Of a DNA stretch of 64,000 nucleotides, positions 29,048 through 38,075 are shown in pieces. The stretch is taken from contig NZ_KB904351.1 of NCBI RefSeq assembly GCF_000380045.1, positions 1-64,000 on the forward strand, written 5' to 3'. Position 1 is the first letter of the stretch; each line of letters opens with the position of its first letter. Position numbers and translations under genes: made by a program. A model generated the notes under the pieces. That model had not been told where the DNA came from, made no database searches, and saw nothing but the letters and a program-made list of their open reading frames with translations. Origin of the DNA: Streptococcus marimammalium DSM 18627 (GTDB lineage: Bacteria; Bacillota; Bacilli; Lactobacillales; Streptococcaceae).

Positions 29048-29784
29048 AAGCACTAATTAATCATTTTTTATCTAGTAAAAAATTATCAGTGAACTCAAAA
29101 ATGGCCTACCAATATGACCTGCAACAGTTTATAACAATGGTTGGAGAAAAGGTGACAAGTGATAAACTTCATCTATATCAAGATTATCTCTTAACTTTAA
29201 CAATGTCTGTTCAAAAAAGAAAGCAGTCGGTGGTTAATCAGTTTTTATATTTCCTATATGAAAACGGCCATATCGATACTTTTTTGAAATTAAAAAAAAT
29301 TAGACAATTTAGTATAAGGGAGCAATCTGAAAAGCTATTTGAGAATTTTTCTTTGTTTTATGATCAGTCCAACTATCTTGATGGTCAATTGATAGCATTA
29401 ATGATTGTTTCTTTGGGACTTTTACCTAGTGAATTGTTAGCAATCAAATCAGAAGATATATCACTTGACTTTAAAGTGATAACCATTAAAAAAGACCAAC
29501 ATCGAAGGATACAAGACCTACCAGACGATTTAATTGTTTATCTTGAAGGGAGGCTCTCAAATGAGTATCTTTTTGATAATCATGGAAAGCCCTATTCAAG
29601 ACAGTGGTTATTTAATCAACTAACTATCTTTTTATCATCGATTGCTTGTTCATCAATGAGTGCTCAAACACTTAGAAGACAGTATATTTTGAAGGAAATA
29701 AACAGAGGCGTTGATAGCTATACGCTAGCAAAGCAATTGGGATTAAAAACAACAACAACTCTAGAAAAGTATTATAAACACTAA
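29044..29784 (+). CDS. XerD-like tyrosine recombinase homologue, probably catalytically altered
   Basis: A 246-aa protein with the SAM-like N-terminal and tyrosine-recombinase C-terminal folds, next to scpA as in other streptococci. Active-site comparison: the usual catalytic first Arg (G-L-R-x-S-E) is Leu in [12 protein letters not shown]; the H-x-L-R-H box reads QTLRRQY, so both His are changed while Arg stays; the nucleophile-like Tyr is present in LEKYYKH. Classical Xer recombination is therefore unlikely; streptococci use XerS for dimer resolution. A DNA-binding or chromosome-organising role beside ScpAB is inferred. Confidence 0.85.
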   Translation: MKALINHFLSSKKLSVNSKMAYQYDLQQFITMVGEKVTSDKLHLYQDYLLTLTMSVQKRKQSVVNQFLYFLYENGHIDTFLKLKKIRQFSIREQSEKLFENFSLFYDQSNYLDGQLIALMIVSLGLLPSELLAIKSEDISLDFKVITIKKDQHRRIQDLPDDLIVYLEGRLSNEYLFDNHGKPYSRQWLFNQLTIFLSSIACSSMSAQTLRRQYILKEINRGVDSYTLAKQLGLKTTTTLEKYYKH

Positions 29785-30491
29785 TGGATATAAAATTAAA
29801 AGATTTTGAGGGTCCTTTGGACCTCTTGCTTCATCTGGTCTTGAAATATCAAATGGACGTATATGATGTTCCTATTGTTGATGTTATAGAACAATACCTT
29901 GCCTATATCAAGACACTACAAGTGATGAAATTGGAAATTGCTGGTGATTATATGGTGATGGCGAGTCAGTTGATGGTGATAAAAAGCCGTCGATTACTGC
30001 CTAAGGTTGTTGAAGAGACGCCAACAGATGAAGATCCTGAACAATTATTATTGCAACAGATTGAGGAATACCGTCAGTTTAAAGAACTGAGTCAAAAAAT
30101 GGCTGAAAAGCATCAAAAAAGGGCTTTATATTTTTCAAAACCCAAGCAAGAATTGATTTATGAGGATATGACCTTAAATCATGACAAGTCGGTGCTTGAT
30201 ATCTACTTAGCTTTTTCCACTATTATGGCTGAAAAACAAAGGCAGATTAAAAATACTCATACAACTATTGAAAGAGATGATTTTCGTATTGAAGATATGA
30301 TGACTTTTATAGAAGAAAAAATGACAACCTTTCACAAGATTACCTTAAGAGAATTATTTGAAGAAAGTCATAATATTAATGAAATGGTTACTATATTTCT
30401 GGCCATGTTAGAATTAATTAAGGTTCAAAGTATTGCTGTGAAACAAGAAGAAAATTTTGGTGATGTTGTGTTGGTAAGGGGGAAAGCATGA
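29784..30491 (+). CDS. scpA: Segregation and condensation protein A
   Basis: A 235-aa kleisin of the Smc-ScpAB condensin. N-terminal [15 protein letters not shown] (Smc neck-binding) and C-terminal winged helix with [14 protein letters not shown] are typical. Starts one base inside the preceding stop and overlaps scpB by four bases. Confidence 0.95.
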   Translation: MDIKLKDFEGPLDLLLHLVLKYQMDVYDVPIVDVIEQYLAYIKTLQVMKLEIAGDYMVMASQLMVIKSRRLLPKVVEETPTDEDPEQLLLQQIEEYRQFKELSQKMAEKHQKRALYFSKPKQELIYEDMTLNHDKSVLDIYLAFSTIMAEKQRQIKNTHTTIERDDFRIEDMMTFIEEKMTTFHKITLRELFEESHNINEMVTIFLAMLELIKVQSIAVKQEENFGDVVLVRGKA

Positions 30492-31072
30492 CGTATTTAT
30501 CAAAAATAGAAGCATTACTATTTGTTGCTGGTGAAGAAGGGCTTAGTTTAAGACAGTTATCACTCTTTTTAGAAGTAACACCATCAACTTTAAAGCAACA
30601 ATTAGAAAAATTGTCTCAAAAGTATATGGAAGATGATAATAGTGGCTTATGTTTGATAGAATCCTCAAATAGCTATAAAATAGTGACAAAGGATATCTTT
30701 GCTGATTTGTTACGAGAATTTGCCAAAACACCAATCAATCAAAGTTTATCTAGAGCCAGTCTTGAAGTGTTATCGATTATTGCCTATAAACAACCTATTA
30801 CTCGTATTGAAATTGATGATATTAGAGGAGTTAATTCTAGTAGTGTAATTACTAAGCTACAAGCCTATAATTTAATCCGAGAAGATGGAAAAAAAGAGGT
30901 GATTGGTCGACCAAATCTTTATGTTACAACAGATTATTTCCTAGATTTCATGGGAATAAATGACATTACTGAATTACCCGATGCCTCAACAATTGCATTG
31001 AAAGAAGAAGAAGTAACTCTTTTTAAAGAGTCTATATCGCTAGAAGAACTAGGAAATAATAATGAGAATTAA
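30488..31072 (+). CDS. scpB: Segregation and condensation protein B
   Basis: A 194-aa partner of ScpA with two winged-helix domains. Markers: [14 protein letters not shown] at the start and [23 protein letters not shown] (about 94-116), then [19 protein letters not shown]. Overlaps scpA by four and rluB by 11 bases. Confidence 0.95.
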   Translation: MTYLSKIEALLFVAGEEGLSLRQLSLFLEVTPSTLKQQLEKLSQKYMEDDNSGLCLIESSNSYKIVTKDIFADLLREFAKTPINQSLSRASLEVLSIIAYKQPITRIEIDDIRGVNSSSVITKLQAYNLIREDGKKEVIGRPNLYVTTDYFLDFMGINDITELPDASTIALKEEEVTLFKESISLEELGNNNEN

Positions 31073-31787
31073 TAAATATATTGCACATGCTGGTATTACC
31101 AGCAGACGAAAAGCTGAAGAATTGGTAACATCAGGTCATGTTACTGTAAATGGTAAAGTGGTAACAGATCTTGCCACTACTATTAAAGTTCATGACCAAG
31201 TGGAAATTGATGGCAGTCCTATTTACAATGAGGAAAAAGTATATTATCTTTTAAATAAACCAAGAGGTGTCATTTCAAGTGTTTCAGATGATAAAGGACG
31301 AAAAACAGTTCTTGATTTACTTCCTGAGGTAAAAGAGCGTATTTATCCTGTTGGTCGTCTAGATTGGGATACAACTGGTCTTATCATTCTAACCAATGAT
31401 GGAGATTTTACTGATAAAATGATTCATCCTAGAAACGAAATTGATAAAGTTTATGTTGCCCGTGTTAAAGGTCTAGCTAACAAAGAAAATTTACGTCCCT
31501 TAACAAGAGGTGTTGTAATTGATGGTAAAAAAACTAAGCCAGCTAGATACAATATTATAAAAGTTGATCGTGACAAGAATCGTTCTGTAGTTGAATTAAT
31601 CATCCATGAAGGTCGTCATCACCAAGTAAAAAAAATGTTCGAATCAGTTGGTTTACCTGTAGATAAACTCTCAAGAACACGTTTTGGCACATTAGATTTA
31701 ACTGGACTTCGTCCTGGAGAGTCACGTCGTTTAAATAAAAAGGAAATTAGTCAGTTGCATAATGCTGCCATGAATCATATCAAATGA
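31062..31787 (+). CDS. rluB: 23S rRNA pseudouridine synthase RluB (RsuA family)
   Basis: A 241-aa enzyme. S4 domain at the start ([22 protein letters not shown]), then the pseudouridine synthase domain with catalytic Asp in [11 protein letters not shown] (about residue 102) and [11 protein letters not shown]. RluB rather than RsuA from its place after scpB. Overlaps yidD by four bases. Confidence 0.92.
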   Translation: MRINKYIAHAGITSRRKAEELVTSGHVTVNGKVVTDLATTIKVHDQVEIDGSPIYNEEKVYYLLNKPRGVISSVSDDKGRKTVLDLLPEVKERIYPVGRLDWDTTGLIILTNDGDFTDKMIHPRNEIDKVYVARVKGLANKENLRPLTRGVVIDGKKTKPARYNIIKVDRDKNRSVVELIIHEGRHHQVKKMFESVGLPVDKLSRTRFGTLDLTGLRPGESRRLNKKEISQLHNAAMNHIK

Positions 31788-32026
31788 AAAAATTATTAAT
31801 TTTATTAGTGAGATGCTATCAAACATTTATTTCACCACTTTTCCCACCCTCTTGTCGGTATCAACCAACCTGTTCTCAATACATGATTATAGCTATTGAA
31901 AAACATGGTATAAAAGGTGTATTAATGGGGATTTCAAGAATTTTCCGTTGTCATCCTTTTGTTGAAGGTGGAAAAGATAGTGTGCCAGATTATTTTAGTT
32001 TGAAGCGAAAAAAAAATATTGATTAA
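31784..32026 (+). CDS. yidD: YidD-family membrane protein insertion efficiency factor
   Basis: An 80-aa protein with an amphipathic N-terminus ([15 protein letters not shown]) and the family signature [19 protein letters not shown], then RCHPFVEGG. Homologues help YidC-dependent insertion. The last gene of the murI-yidD run. Confidence 0.92.
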   Translation: MKKLLILLVRCYQTFISPLFPPSCRYQPTCSQYMIIAIEKHGIKGVLMGISRIFRCHPFVEGGKDSVPDYFSLKRKKNID

Positions 32027-32042
32027 TGAGAATTTATAAAAT

Positions 32043-32082
32043 AAAAAGCATCTTCCTCGTTTTGAAGAAGATGCTTTTTATT
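32043..32082. terminator. Bidirectional terminator between yidD and trkH
   Basis: AAAAAGCATCTTC (32043-32055) pairs with GAAGATGCTTTTT (32067-32079) around an 11-base loop. A/T-rich flanks serve both convergent genes; the minus-strand trkH stop lies within its right edge. Confidence 0.88.
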
Positions 32083-33517
32083 GTTTTGACCAAGTTTTTG
32101 CTGAAAAGAGTAATAACATGGGGTATAATTCTAAGCGTCCAGCAATCATGGCTAAAGACAAAAGTATCTTTGAGAAGGGACTAAAAATAGAGAAATTTTC
32201 AGATGTTCCAAGCATTGGTCCGATATTATTCAAGATACTTGCAACTGCACTAACGACAATCATGAGTTGATTATTATCAATGCTAATCAATAAAACAAGG
32301 CTAATAAAAATCATTACGTAAATAACAAAGTATCTTAGAATACTATGTTGTGTTTTCTTATCCAATACCTCATCATTGATATGTAGTGAAACAATGCGAT
32401 TTGGATAGAGATTTAAAAGCATTTGATTATATGCAATTTTTAAGAGAATGAGTATCCGCATCACCTTAAATCCACCAGCAGTAGAGCCTGCTGAGCCTCC
32501 AATAAACATGAGAAATAAAAGGATGATTTGAGAAAATAATGGCCAAAAGGTGACATCATTTAATCCAAAACCAGTTGATGTTAAGGTTGTTGATACTTGA
32601 AAGAAAATCCTTTCAAAAGCTTCTTGTGTTGAAGCATATAACCCCCCTACATTTAAGAAAAGAAGACCAACAGCAATGGAAATGATTAAGAGATAGGTTT
32701 TTAATTCCTCATCCTTAAAAAAATGTTTTACTTTGCCAATAAGTAATAAATAATAAAGATTGAAATTAATTCCAAATAGTAACATACCGACAGAAACAAT
32801 ATTTGTAATAAGAGAGCTGTTATAGTGGGCAATGCTGTCATTATAAACGGCAAAACCACCAGTACCAGCCGTTCCCATAGCTGTAATAATACTATCAAAT
32901 AAAGGAAGACCAGCCCACCATAAGATTAAGGTTAAAATGGCAAACATAATCAGATAGATGATATAAAGAATCTGTGCCGTATTTTTTAATTTGGAAACAA
33001 CCTTGCCAAAGATTGGTCCAGGAACTTCTGCTCTCATAACTTCTAGATGGCTATTCTTACTGTTTTCCATTATTGCAAGAGCAAAAACAAGCACTCCCAT
33101 TCCACCAATAAGATGAGTAAAACTTCGCCAAAATAGTAGAGAAGGAGATAGCAAAGCAGTATCATTTAAAATGGTTGCACCTGTTGTTGTAAAACCAGAA
33201 CTGGTTTCAAAAAAAGCATCAATGTAGTTAGGAATTTGACCAGAAAGAACAAAAGGCAGTGCTCCAAAAATTGCCCAAAGCATCCAACATAATGCAACAA
33301 TGAGAAATCCTTCCTTGGTATAAATTCTAAAATTTTTCGGTTTAGAAAGGCAACCCACTCCACCAATGATTAATAAAATTGCCATGGTAATTAAAAAACT
33401 AGAGATGACAGTCATTGATTCCTTATAGACAAAGGCAACTCCTAAGGGAACAAGTAATAAGACAGCTTCAATGATAAGAAGTCTTGCTAATAAAAAACGT
33501 ACCATACTTTTATTCAT
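32078..33517 (-). CDS. trkH: TrkH-family potassium uptake channel subunit
   Basis: A 479-aa polytopic K+ translocator. Four degenerate selectivity-filter P-loops are visible: SSGFTTTGAT, GTAGTGGFAVYN, STTLTSTGFGL and ASILNNIGPMLG; GGSAGSTAGGFK precedes helix M3. It pairs with the TrkA subunit encoded just upstream, 3 bp apart on the same strand. Ktr versus Trk naming varies in streptococci. Confidence 0.9.
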   Translation of the reverse strand: MNKSMVRFLLARLLIIEAVLLLVPLGVAFVYKESMTVISSFLITMAILLIIGGVGCLSKPKNFRIYTKEGFLIVALCWMLWAIFGALPFVLSGQIPNYIDAFFETSSGFTTTGATILNDTALLSPSLLFWRSFTHLIGGMGVLVFALAIMENSKNSHLEVMRAEVPGPIFGKVVSKLKNTAQILYIIYLIMFAILTLILWWAGLPLFDSIITAMGTAGTGGFAVYNDSIAHYNSSLITNIVSVGMLLFGINFNLYYLLLIGKVKHFFKDEELKTYLLIISIAVGLLFLNVGGLYASTQEAFERIFFQVSTTLTSTGFGLNDVTFWPLFSQIILLFLMFIGGSAGSTAGGFKVMRILILLKIAYNQMLLNLYPNRIVSLHINDEVLDKKTQHSILRYFVIYVMIFISLVLLISIDNNQLMIVVSAVASILNNIGPMLGTSENFSIFSPFSKILLSLAMIAGRLELYPMLLLFSAKTWSKQ

Positions 33518-33520
33518 TAT

Positions 33521-34867
33521 TTACCTCAACAAGTCATAGATATTATTAGCATTATTAAGAAGAGTGATGACAACAATTTTATCGCCAACTTGGAAAATAT
33601 CCTCACCTGTTGGGTAGATGTTTTTACCTTTGCGGATAATAGCAGCAATTAAAACATTCTTTTTTAGCTTAATTGAAGAGAGAGTTTGACCTGCCATGCG
33701 ATTATTTTCTCGGATTTCAAATTGTAGAGTCTCAATACGACCATTTGCAATATGATGCATAGCATCTAAATTAGAGTGCTGAGCATTAACGCGACCACGA
33801 ATAAAATGCATAATAGTATCAACCGCAATGGCCTTAGGTGTCACAATAGTTGAAAATTCTTCACCCTTTATAATTTCTAGAAGACTTGTCCGATTGACTT
33901 TGGTGATATTTTTTTGAACACCAAGAGAGTCTAAAAACATTGAAGCAACAATATTTTCCTCATCAACACCAGTTAAAGTAGCGACAGCATCATAATGATC
34001 GGCGCGTTCTTCTAAAAGAAGGTTTTTAGTGGTGCCGTCTCCTTGAACAATATGAATATTTGGAAAATCTTCACTGAATAATTCTGCTCTCTTGGGATTG
34101 ATTTCAATTAATTTAATGTTAATTTTAGTTTCTTTTAAAAGAGTGAGCAGGTAATAAGCAACTTTTCCTGCACCAATAATCATAAGATTTTTAACAATTC
34201 TTTTTTTGAGGAAATCGTGAAAAGCAATCATTTCTTGGCGATTTCCAGTAACATATATCTTATCTTGCTTTAAAATAGTAACCTCACCATCAGGAATGAT
34301 AATTTGCTTGTCACGCTCAATTGCACAAATAACGATATTTTGGAATTTCTTTCGAAATTGTGACAAAGTCATATTAGATAAGACACTATTGTTTTTGATT
34401 TTAAAAGCCATTAGCATAATTCTGCCACTAACAAAATGTTCTACAGAAAGTGCATTTGGAAAGTCAACAGCATTTGCTATATAGCGAGCAGTAAGAAGCT
34501 CTGGATTAACTAAAAGTGAGAACCCCAAGAAATTTTTTTCCTTAAAATAAGTATTTGAGTATTCAGGATTTCTAACTCTAACAATTGTTTTTTTTGCCCC
34601 CATTTTTTTAGCTAAACTAGCAGCAATCATATTCACTTCATCTTTATCAGTAATAGAAATAAAAATATCACAATTAGCGACATCAGCTTGTTCTAATATT
34701 TTAAAATTAGCACCATTACCAATAATACCAATAATATCATTACGTTTAACAACTTGAGCTAAAACAGTTTCTTTTTGTTCGATTAAAATAACGTTGTGGT
34801 TTTCTTCAACTAAGGAACGACATAGTGCCGCACCTACTTTACCGCCACCAACGACAATTATTCTCAT
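33521..34867 (-). CDS. trkA: TrkA potassium uptake regulatory subunit
   Basis: A 448-aa cytoplasmic regulator with two RCK-N/RCK-C pairs: first Rossmann loop IIVVGGGKVGAAL (about 2-14), second NLMIIGAGKVAYYL (about 225-238), each followed by a TrkA-C domain. NAD(H), ATP or c-di-AMP may gate it. I start at 34867 because GGAGG lies just before; the ATG at 34879 would itself contain this RBS. First gene of the trkA-trkH unit. Confidence 0.92.
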   Translation of the reverse strand: MRIIVVGGGKVGAALCRSLVEENHNVILIEQKETVLAQVVKRNDIIGIIGNGANFKILEQADVANCDIFISITDKDEVNMIAASLAKKMGAKKTIVRVRNPEYSNTYFKEKNFLGFSLLVNPELLTARYIANAVDFPNALSVEHFVSGRIMLMAFKIKNNSVLSNMTLSQFRKKFQNIVICAIERDKQIIIPDGEVTILKQDKIYVTGNRQEMIAFHDFLKKRIVKNLMIIGAGKVAYYLLTLLKETKINIKLIEINPKRAELFSEDFPNIHIVQGDGTTKNLLLEERADHYDAVATLTGVDEENIVASMFLDSLGVQKNITKVNRTSLLEIIKGEEFSTIVTPKAIAVDTIMHFIRGRVNAQHSNLDAMHHIANGRIETLQFEIRENNRMAGQTLSSIKLKKNVLIAAIIRKGKNIYPTGEDIFQVGDKIVVITLLNNANNIYDLLR

Positions 34868-35009
34868 GATAACCTCCAATATATAGTATCTATCATACCT
34901 TTTTTTTACAAAAATATCATCTTTTTATAGGAAATTTAAAGCAATTGTATTTAACATGAAAAATTGGTAACTTCAAAAAATTTTAAATGAAATTTTTTAG
35001 AGACAATTA

Positions 35010-35037
35010 TTGACAAATACTCTTAAAGTGCTATACT
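35010..35037 (+). promoter_or_regulatory. Strong promoter of the trmL leader
   Basis: Consensus -35 TTGACA (35010-35015), 16-bp spacer and -10 TATACT (35032-35037); predicted start near 35044, about 130 bases before the trmL ATG. Confidence 0.8.
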
Positions 35038-35043
35038 AATAGT

Positions 35044-35145
35044 ACCATTCACTGATTTAAATCAGATCTGTTGTGATTTAAGTCTGTGAGTCACCATCAA
35101 CCACGATATCTGCCGAGCCTAGACTCCGGGTTTCGTGGTTTTTTA
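35044..35145 (+). ncRNA. Structured leader or small RNA ending in a terminator-like hairpin
   Basis: About 100 bases between a strong promoter and trmL. The 5' part contains the palindrome CTGATTTAAATCAG (35052-35065) and a related GATTTAAGTC. The 3' part is a composite hairpin: outer stem AACCACGA (35099-35106) with TCGTGGTT (35133-35140), inner GC-rich CCGAG/CTCCGG, then TTTT. This has the form of an intrinsic terminator placed 30 bases before a gene, so it may be an attenuator, riboswitch or independent sRNA. It does not match T-box, FMN, purine or other riboswitch cores I know. Confidence 0.55.
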
Positions 35146-35172
35146 TTATCAATAAAAAAAGGAAAAATTGAG

Positions 35173-35715
35173 ATGGTAATATCATTAGAATTGCAAAAAG
35201 AAGAAGTATCAGCTAAAAATCATATCGTTTTATTTGAGCCACAAATTCCAGCAAATACAGGAAATATCGCAAGAACTTGTGCAGCAACAAACGTTCCTCT
35301 TCATATTATCCAACCGATGGGTTTTCCAATTGATGATAAGAAAATGAAACGAGCTGGGCTTGATTATTGGGATAAACTAACTGTTTTTTTCTATGATAGT
35401 CTAGAAGACTTTATGGCAAAGTGTGATGGTAAACTTCATTTAATCACTAAGTTTGCTGAAAAAATATATTCTGAAGTGTCTTATGACGATGATGGAACTC
35501 ATTATTTTATGTTTGGAAGAGAAGATAAGGGACTTCCCGAATCTTTTATGCGTTGTCATGCCCAAAAAGCTTTACGTGTTCCGATGAATGATGAACATGT
35601 TAGGAGCCTTAATTTGTCAAATACTGTTTGTTTAATTGTTTATGAGGCTTTACGTCAACAACAATTTGCTGGCTTAGAATTAAGTCATCACTATCCAAAA
35701 GATAAATTAAAATAA
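35173..35715 (+). CDS. trmL: tRNA (cytidine(34)-2'-O)-methyltransferase TrmL
   Basis: A 180-aa SPOUT enzyme that 2'-O-methylates the wobble base of tRNA-Leu. Family motifs: [20 protein letters not shown] (about residues 18-37), [28 protein letters not shown] and [18 protein letters not shown] start at ATG 35173, with AAAGGA at 35158-35163. The open frame extends upstream into the leader hairpin and is not expected to be translated. Sometimes named cspR in older streptococcal annotation. Confidence 0.92.
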   Translation: MVISLELQKEEVSAKNHIVLFEPQIPANTGNIARTCAATNVPLHIIQPMGFPIDDKKMKRAGLDYWDKLTVFFYDSLEDFMAKCDGKLHLITKFAEKIYSEVSYDDDGTHYFMFGREDKGLPESFMRCHAQKALRVPMNDEHVRSLNLSNTVCLIVYEALRQQQFAGLELSHHYPKDKLK

Positions 35716-35770
35716 ACAATGGATTAGCATGTCGTGTGTTGAAAATAACATCAAATAAAAATTTTTTAAT

Positions 35771-35800
35771 GAATTAGATTTTAAATCTGATTCTTTTATT
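35771..35800 (+). terminator. Terminator after trmL
   Basis: GAATTAGATT (35771-35780) pairs with AATCTGATTC (35784-35793, one G-T pair), followed by TTTTATTTT. Confidence 0.75.
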
Positions 35801-35841
35801 TTAAAAATTATTTTTAAAAATCACTGTCAAAGTACCATATC

Positions 35842-35871
35842 TTGCTAATTTTTTTTTTTTTTTGATATGAT
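35842..35871 (+). promoter_or_regulatory. ribU promoter containing a T15 tract
   Basis: -35 TTGCTA (35842-35847) and -10 TATGAT (35866-35871) with an 18-bp spacer. Fifteen uninterrupted T (35849-35863) make up most of the spacer. The transcript would begin just before the FMN riboswitch. Confidence 0.65.
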
Positions 35872-35877
35872 AAGGAT

Positions 35878-35996
35878 GTCTTCAGGGCAGGGTGTAACTC
35901 CCGACCGGCGGTGACTAGTATACTAGAAGTCCGTGAGCGAAAGCTGATGTGGTGAGATTCCACAACCGACAGTAAAGTCTGGATGGAAGAAGACGA
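35878..35996 (+). promoter_or_regulatory. FMN riboswitch (RFN element)
   Basis: Near-consensus RFN aptamer: CAGGGCAGGGTGTAACTCCC, GACCGGCGGTGA, AGTCCGTGAGCGAAAGCTGATGTGGTGAGATTCCAC (given here as the pieces CCGTGAGCG and GATGTGGTGAG), ACCGACAGT, and CTGGATGGAAGAAG closing P1. It lies 70 bases before ribU. FMN binding should lower expression of the transporter. No clear separate terminator follows (only GGGTTTTTTT), so control may be at translation or by a short stem. Confidence 0.96.
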
Positions 35997-36063
35997 AGGG
36001 TTTTTTTATCTCTAACAACTCTTTGTGACTTCTTTCAATTTGAAAAAATTGGAGGATTTTTTT

Positions 36064-36627
36064 ATGATAAAAACAAAACAATTAGCCTATATGGCTATCT
36101 TAGGAGCTCTTTCTTTTATATTGATGCTCCTTAACTTTCCTATTATTCCGGGGGCAGAATTTTTAAAAATTGATTTTAGTATTATTCCTGTTTTAATTGG
36201 ACTTGTTATTTTTAATTTAAAATCAGCGTACATTATTTTATTGTTAAGAACATTTTTAAAATTTTTCTTATATAATACTGGTGTTAATGATTTAATTGGA
36301 TTACCTATGAATCTGGTTGCTACTGGCGTATTTGTCTTAGTTTTTGCTTTTTATTGGAATCAGCAAAAATCACGTAAAACCTACATTATTTCAAGTGTAT
36401 GGGCAACAATACTGCTAACCCTTGCAATGATTATTTTAAATATTTTTTATGCTATTCCCTTGTATGCTACCTTTGCTAATTTTGATATCGGGCAATTTAT
36501 TGGGATTAGTAAATATATTGTAGCAATGGTAATTCCATTTAATATTATTCAAGGAATCTTATTTTCTATGAGCTTTGGTATTATATACCTATCACTGAAA
36601 TCGTTTTTGGAGACTTATAAAGTATGA
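36064..36627 (+). CDS. ribU: Riboflavin ECF transporter substrate-binding subunit RibU
   Basis: A 187-aa integral membrane S component with about six hydrophobic segments. The AILGALSFILM N-terminal helix is typical of ECF S components, and the FMN riboswitch in front fixes the substrate as riboflavin. It works with the shared EcfAA'T module encoded elsewhere. ATG 36064 is chosen for GGAGG at 36051-36055 rather than the ATG at 36025 upstream. Overlaps the next gene by four bases. Confidence 0.93.
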   Translation: MIKTKQLAYMAILGALSFILMLLNFPIIPGAEFLKIDFSIIPVLIGLVIFNLKSAYIILLLRTFLKFFLYNTGVNDLIGLPMNLVATGVFVLVFAFYWNQQKSRKTYIISSVWATILLTLAMIILNIFYAIPLYATFANFDIGQFIGISKYIVAMVIPFNIIQGILFSMSFGIIYLSLKSFLETYKV

Positions 36628-37277
36628 AACAAAAACAGCAACACTTACTAACAGCTTCTTTTAGCTTACTTTTTTTTGTGATGTTGGGTTATCTCGTTAA
36701 ATTTTTCCCTCAAACACTTATCACCTTTGATACGACAATTCAAACTGTATTAAGAAGGAGTTTACCCCAATTAGCCACTCTTTTTTTAAGCCATATTACA
36801 ATTATTGGAAATGTTTTGTCACAAGTTATTATTGTAGTAGTTTTATTTTTATTTTTTTATTTTTGGAAAAAATGGAAAATTGAAGGCTTTTTTATGCTTT
36901 TGAATGGGAGTTTAGCAGGTCTTTTAATTATCATTTTAAAAAATTTATATATTCGTGAGCGTCCCAGTATTCCTCACTTGATAGTCGAACACGGTTTTTC
37001 TTTCCCAAGTGGTCATGCGACTGGTTCCCTTCTTATTTTTGGTGGTCTCTTTATTATCTGTCAACAACGTTTAAAAGATAGTTATATGAAAAAACTAGTT
37101 CTCTTATTACTAGCTAGTTTAATTATTGTTGTATCTTTATCACGCATTTACTTAGGCGTTCACTATCCAAGTGATATACTAGGTGGTTGGTTATTAGCTT
37201 TTGGTTGTTTAAATCTTATTTTTCCCTATTATGATGAATGGCGATTTAAATGGCGATTTAAAGGTCTTCAAAAATGA
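36624..37277 (+). CDS. PAP2-family membrane phosphatase
   Basis: A 217-aa membrane protein with about six helices and the three PAP2 phosphatase motifs: KNLYIRERPS, PSGHATG and SRIYLGVHYPSD. Homologues dephosphorylate undecaprenyl pyrophosphate or phosphatidic acid; which one is not decidable here. Overlaps ribU by four bases, so it is transcribed under the FMN riboswitch, though a role in flavin metabolism is not evident. Confidence 0.88.
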   Translation: MKQKQQHLLTASFSLLFFVMLGYLVKFFPQTLITFDTTIQTVLRRSLPQLATLFLSHITIIGNVLSQVIIVVVLFLFFYFWKKWKIEGFFMLLNGSLAGLLIIILKNLYIRERPSIPHLIVEHGFSFPSGHATGSLLIFGGLFIICQQRLKDSYMKKLVLLLLASLIIVVSLSRIYLGVHYPSDILGGWLLAFGCLNLIFPYYDEWRFKWRFKGLQK

Positions 37278-37293
37278 TAGTCCACTTTAAATT

Positions 37294-37326
37294 CTATTCT
37301 TTGCTAATTTAGAGAATAGTTTTTTA
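37294..37326 (+). terminator. Terminator after the PAP2 gene
   Basis: CTATTCT (37294-37300) pairs with AGAATAG (37313-37319) around a 12-base loop, then TTTTTTT. Confidence 0.7.
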
Positions 37327-37399
37327 TATTAAGAATGAAGATAGATATCTTTCATTATTTTTTATAATAATTATTTACCATATCTATTGAGGTTAAACT

Positions 37400-37945
37400 A
37401 TGAAAAGTCCTATTCAGCTATCTCATGATTTTTTAGCAGAGATTCTCACCCACCAAAGCATTGCAATTGATGCAACAATGGGAAATGGCTACGATACCCT
37501 TTTTCTTGCTAAACATGCTAAAGAAGTATATGCCTTTGATATTCAAGAAATAGCTATTAAAACTACAAAAGCAAAGCTTTCCCAATTGAATATTAATCGT
37601 GTTCACTTAATTTTAGATAGTCATGAAAATATAGATAATTATGTGAGCGAGATTGATGCGGCCATTTTTAATTTAGGCTACCTTCCAAAAGCTGATAAAA
37701 CCATCATCACAAAACCAGAATCAACCATTTTAGCCCTAAAGAAAACCTTTAATATACTAAAGGTAGGTGGACGTGTTTCTATAATGGTTTATTATGGCCA
37801 TGAGGGTGGTCAATTGGAGAAAGAGGCTTTGGAACAATTTTTGAAAAACTTGTCTCAAAAGCAGTATACGATTATGCGTTACCAATCTATGAATCAAATC
37901 AATCACCCTCCCTATTTAATTATGATTGAAAAAAGAAGTGAATAA
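37400..37945 (+). CDS. mnmM: YtqB/MnmM-type class I SAM methyltransferase
   Basis: A 181-aa Rossmann-fold methyltransferase. SAM loop DATMGNGYDTLFLA (about residues 24-37), AFDIQ acidic strand end, and FNLGYLPKADKTIITKPEST, the signature of the YtqB group. Bacillus YtqB was identified as MnmM, which makes mnm5s2U34 in tRNA; assignment here is by resemblance. Own ATG after a weak RBS GAGGT. Confidence 0.85.
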   Translation: MKSPIQLSHDFLAEILTHQSIAIDATMGNGYDTLFLAKHAKEVYAFDIQEIAIKTTKAKLSQLNINRVHLILDSHENIDNYVSEIDAAIFNLGYLPKADKTIITKPESTILALKKTFNILKVGGRVSIMVYYGHEGGQLEKEALEQFLKNLSQKQYTIMRYQSMNQINHPPYLIMIEKRSE

Positions 37946-38075
37946 TCAACAAATGTTTTTAGAAGTATAGGTTTGATAAAATTTTTAATGATAATTAAAA
38001 GGATGATTTTAATACATTATTTAAGAAATATGATATAATGGATAGACTATATTAAAAATATTAGGAGATATTACA

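Noticed and set aside
35086..35172. N-terminal extension of trmL into the leader
   Set aside because: The codons cover the hairpin, give a non-family sequence and lack an RBS; family similarity starts just after ATG 35173.
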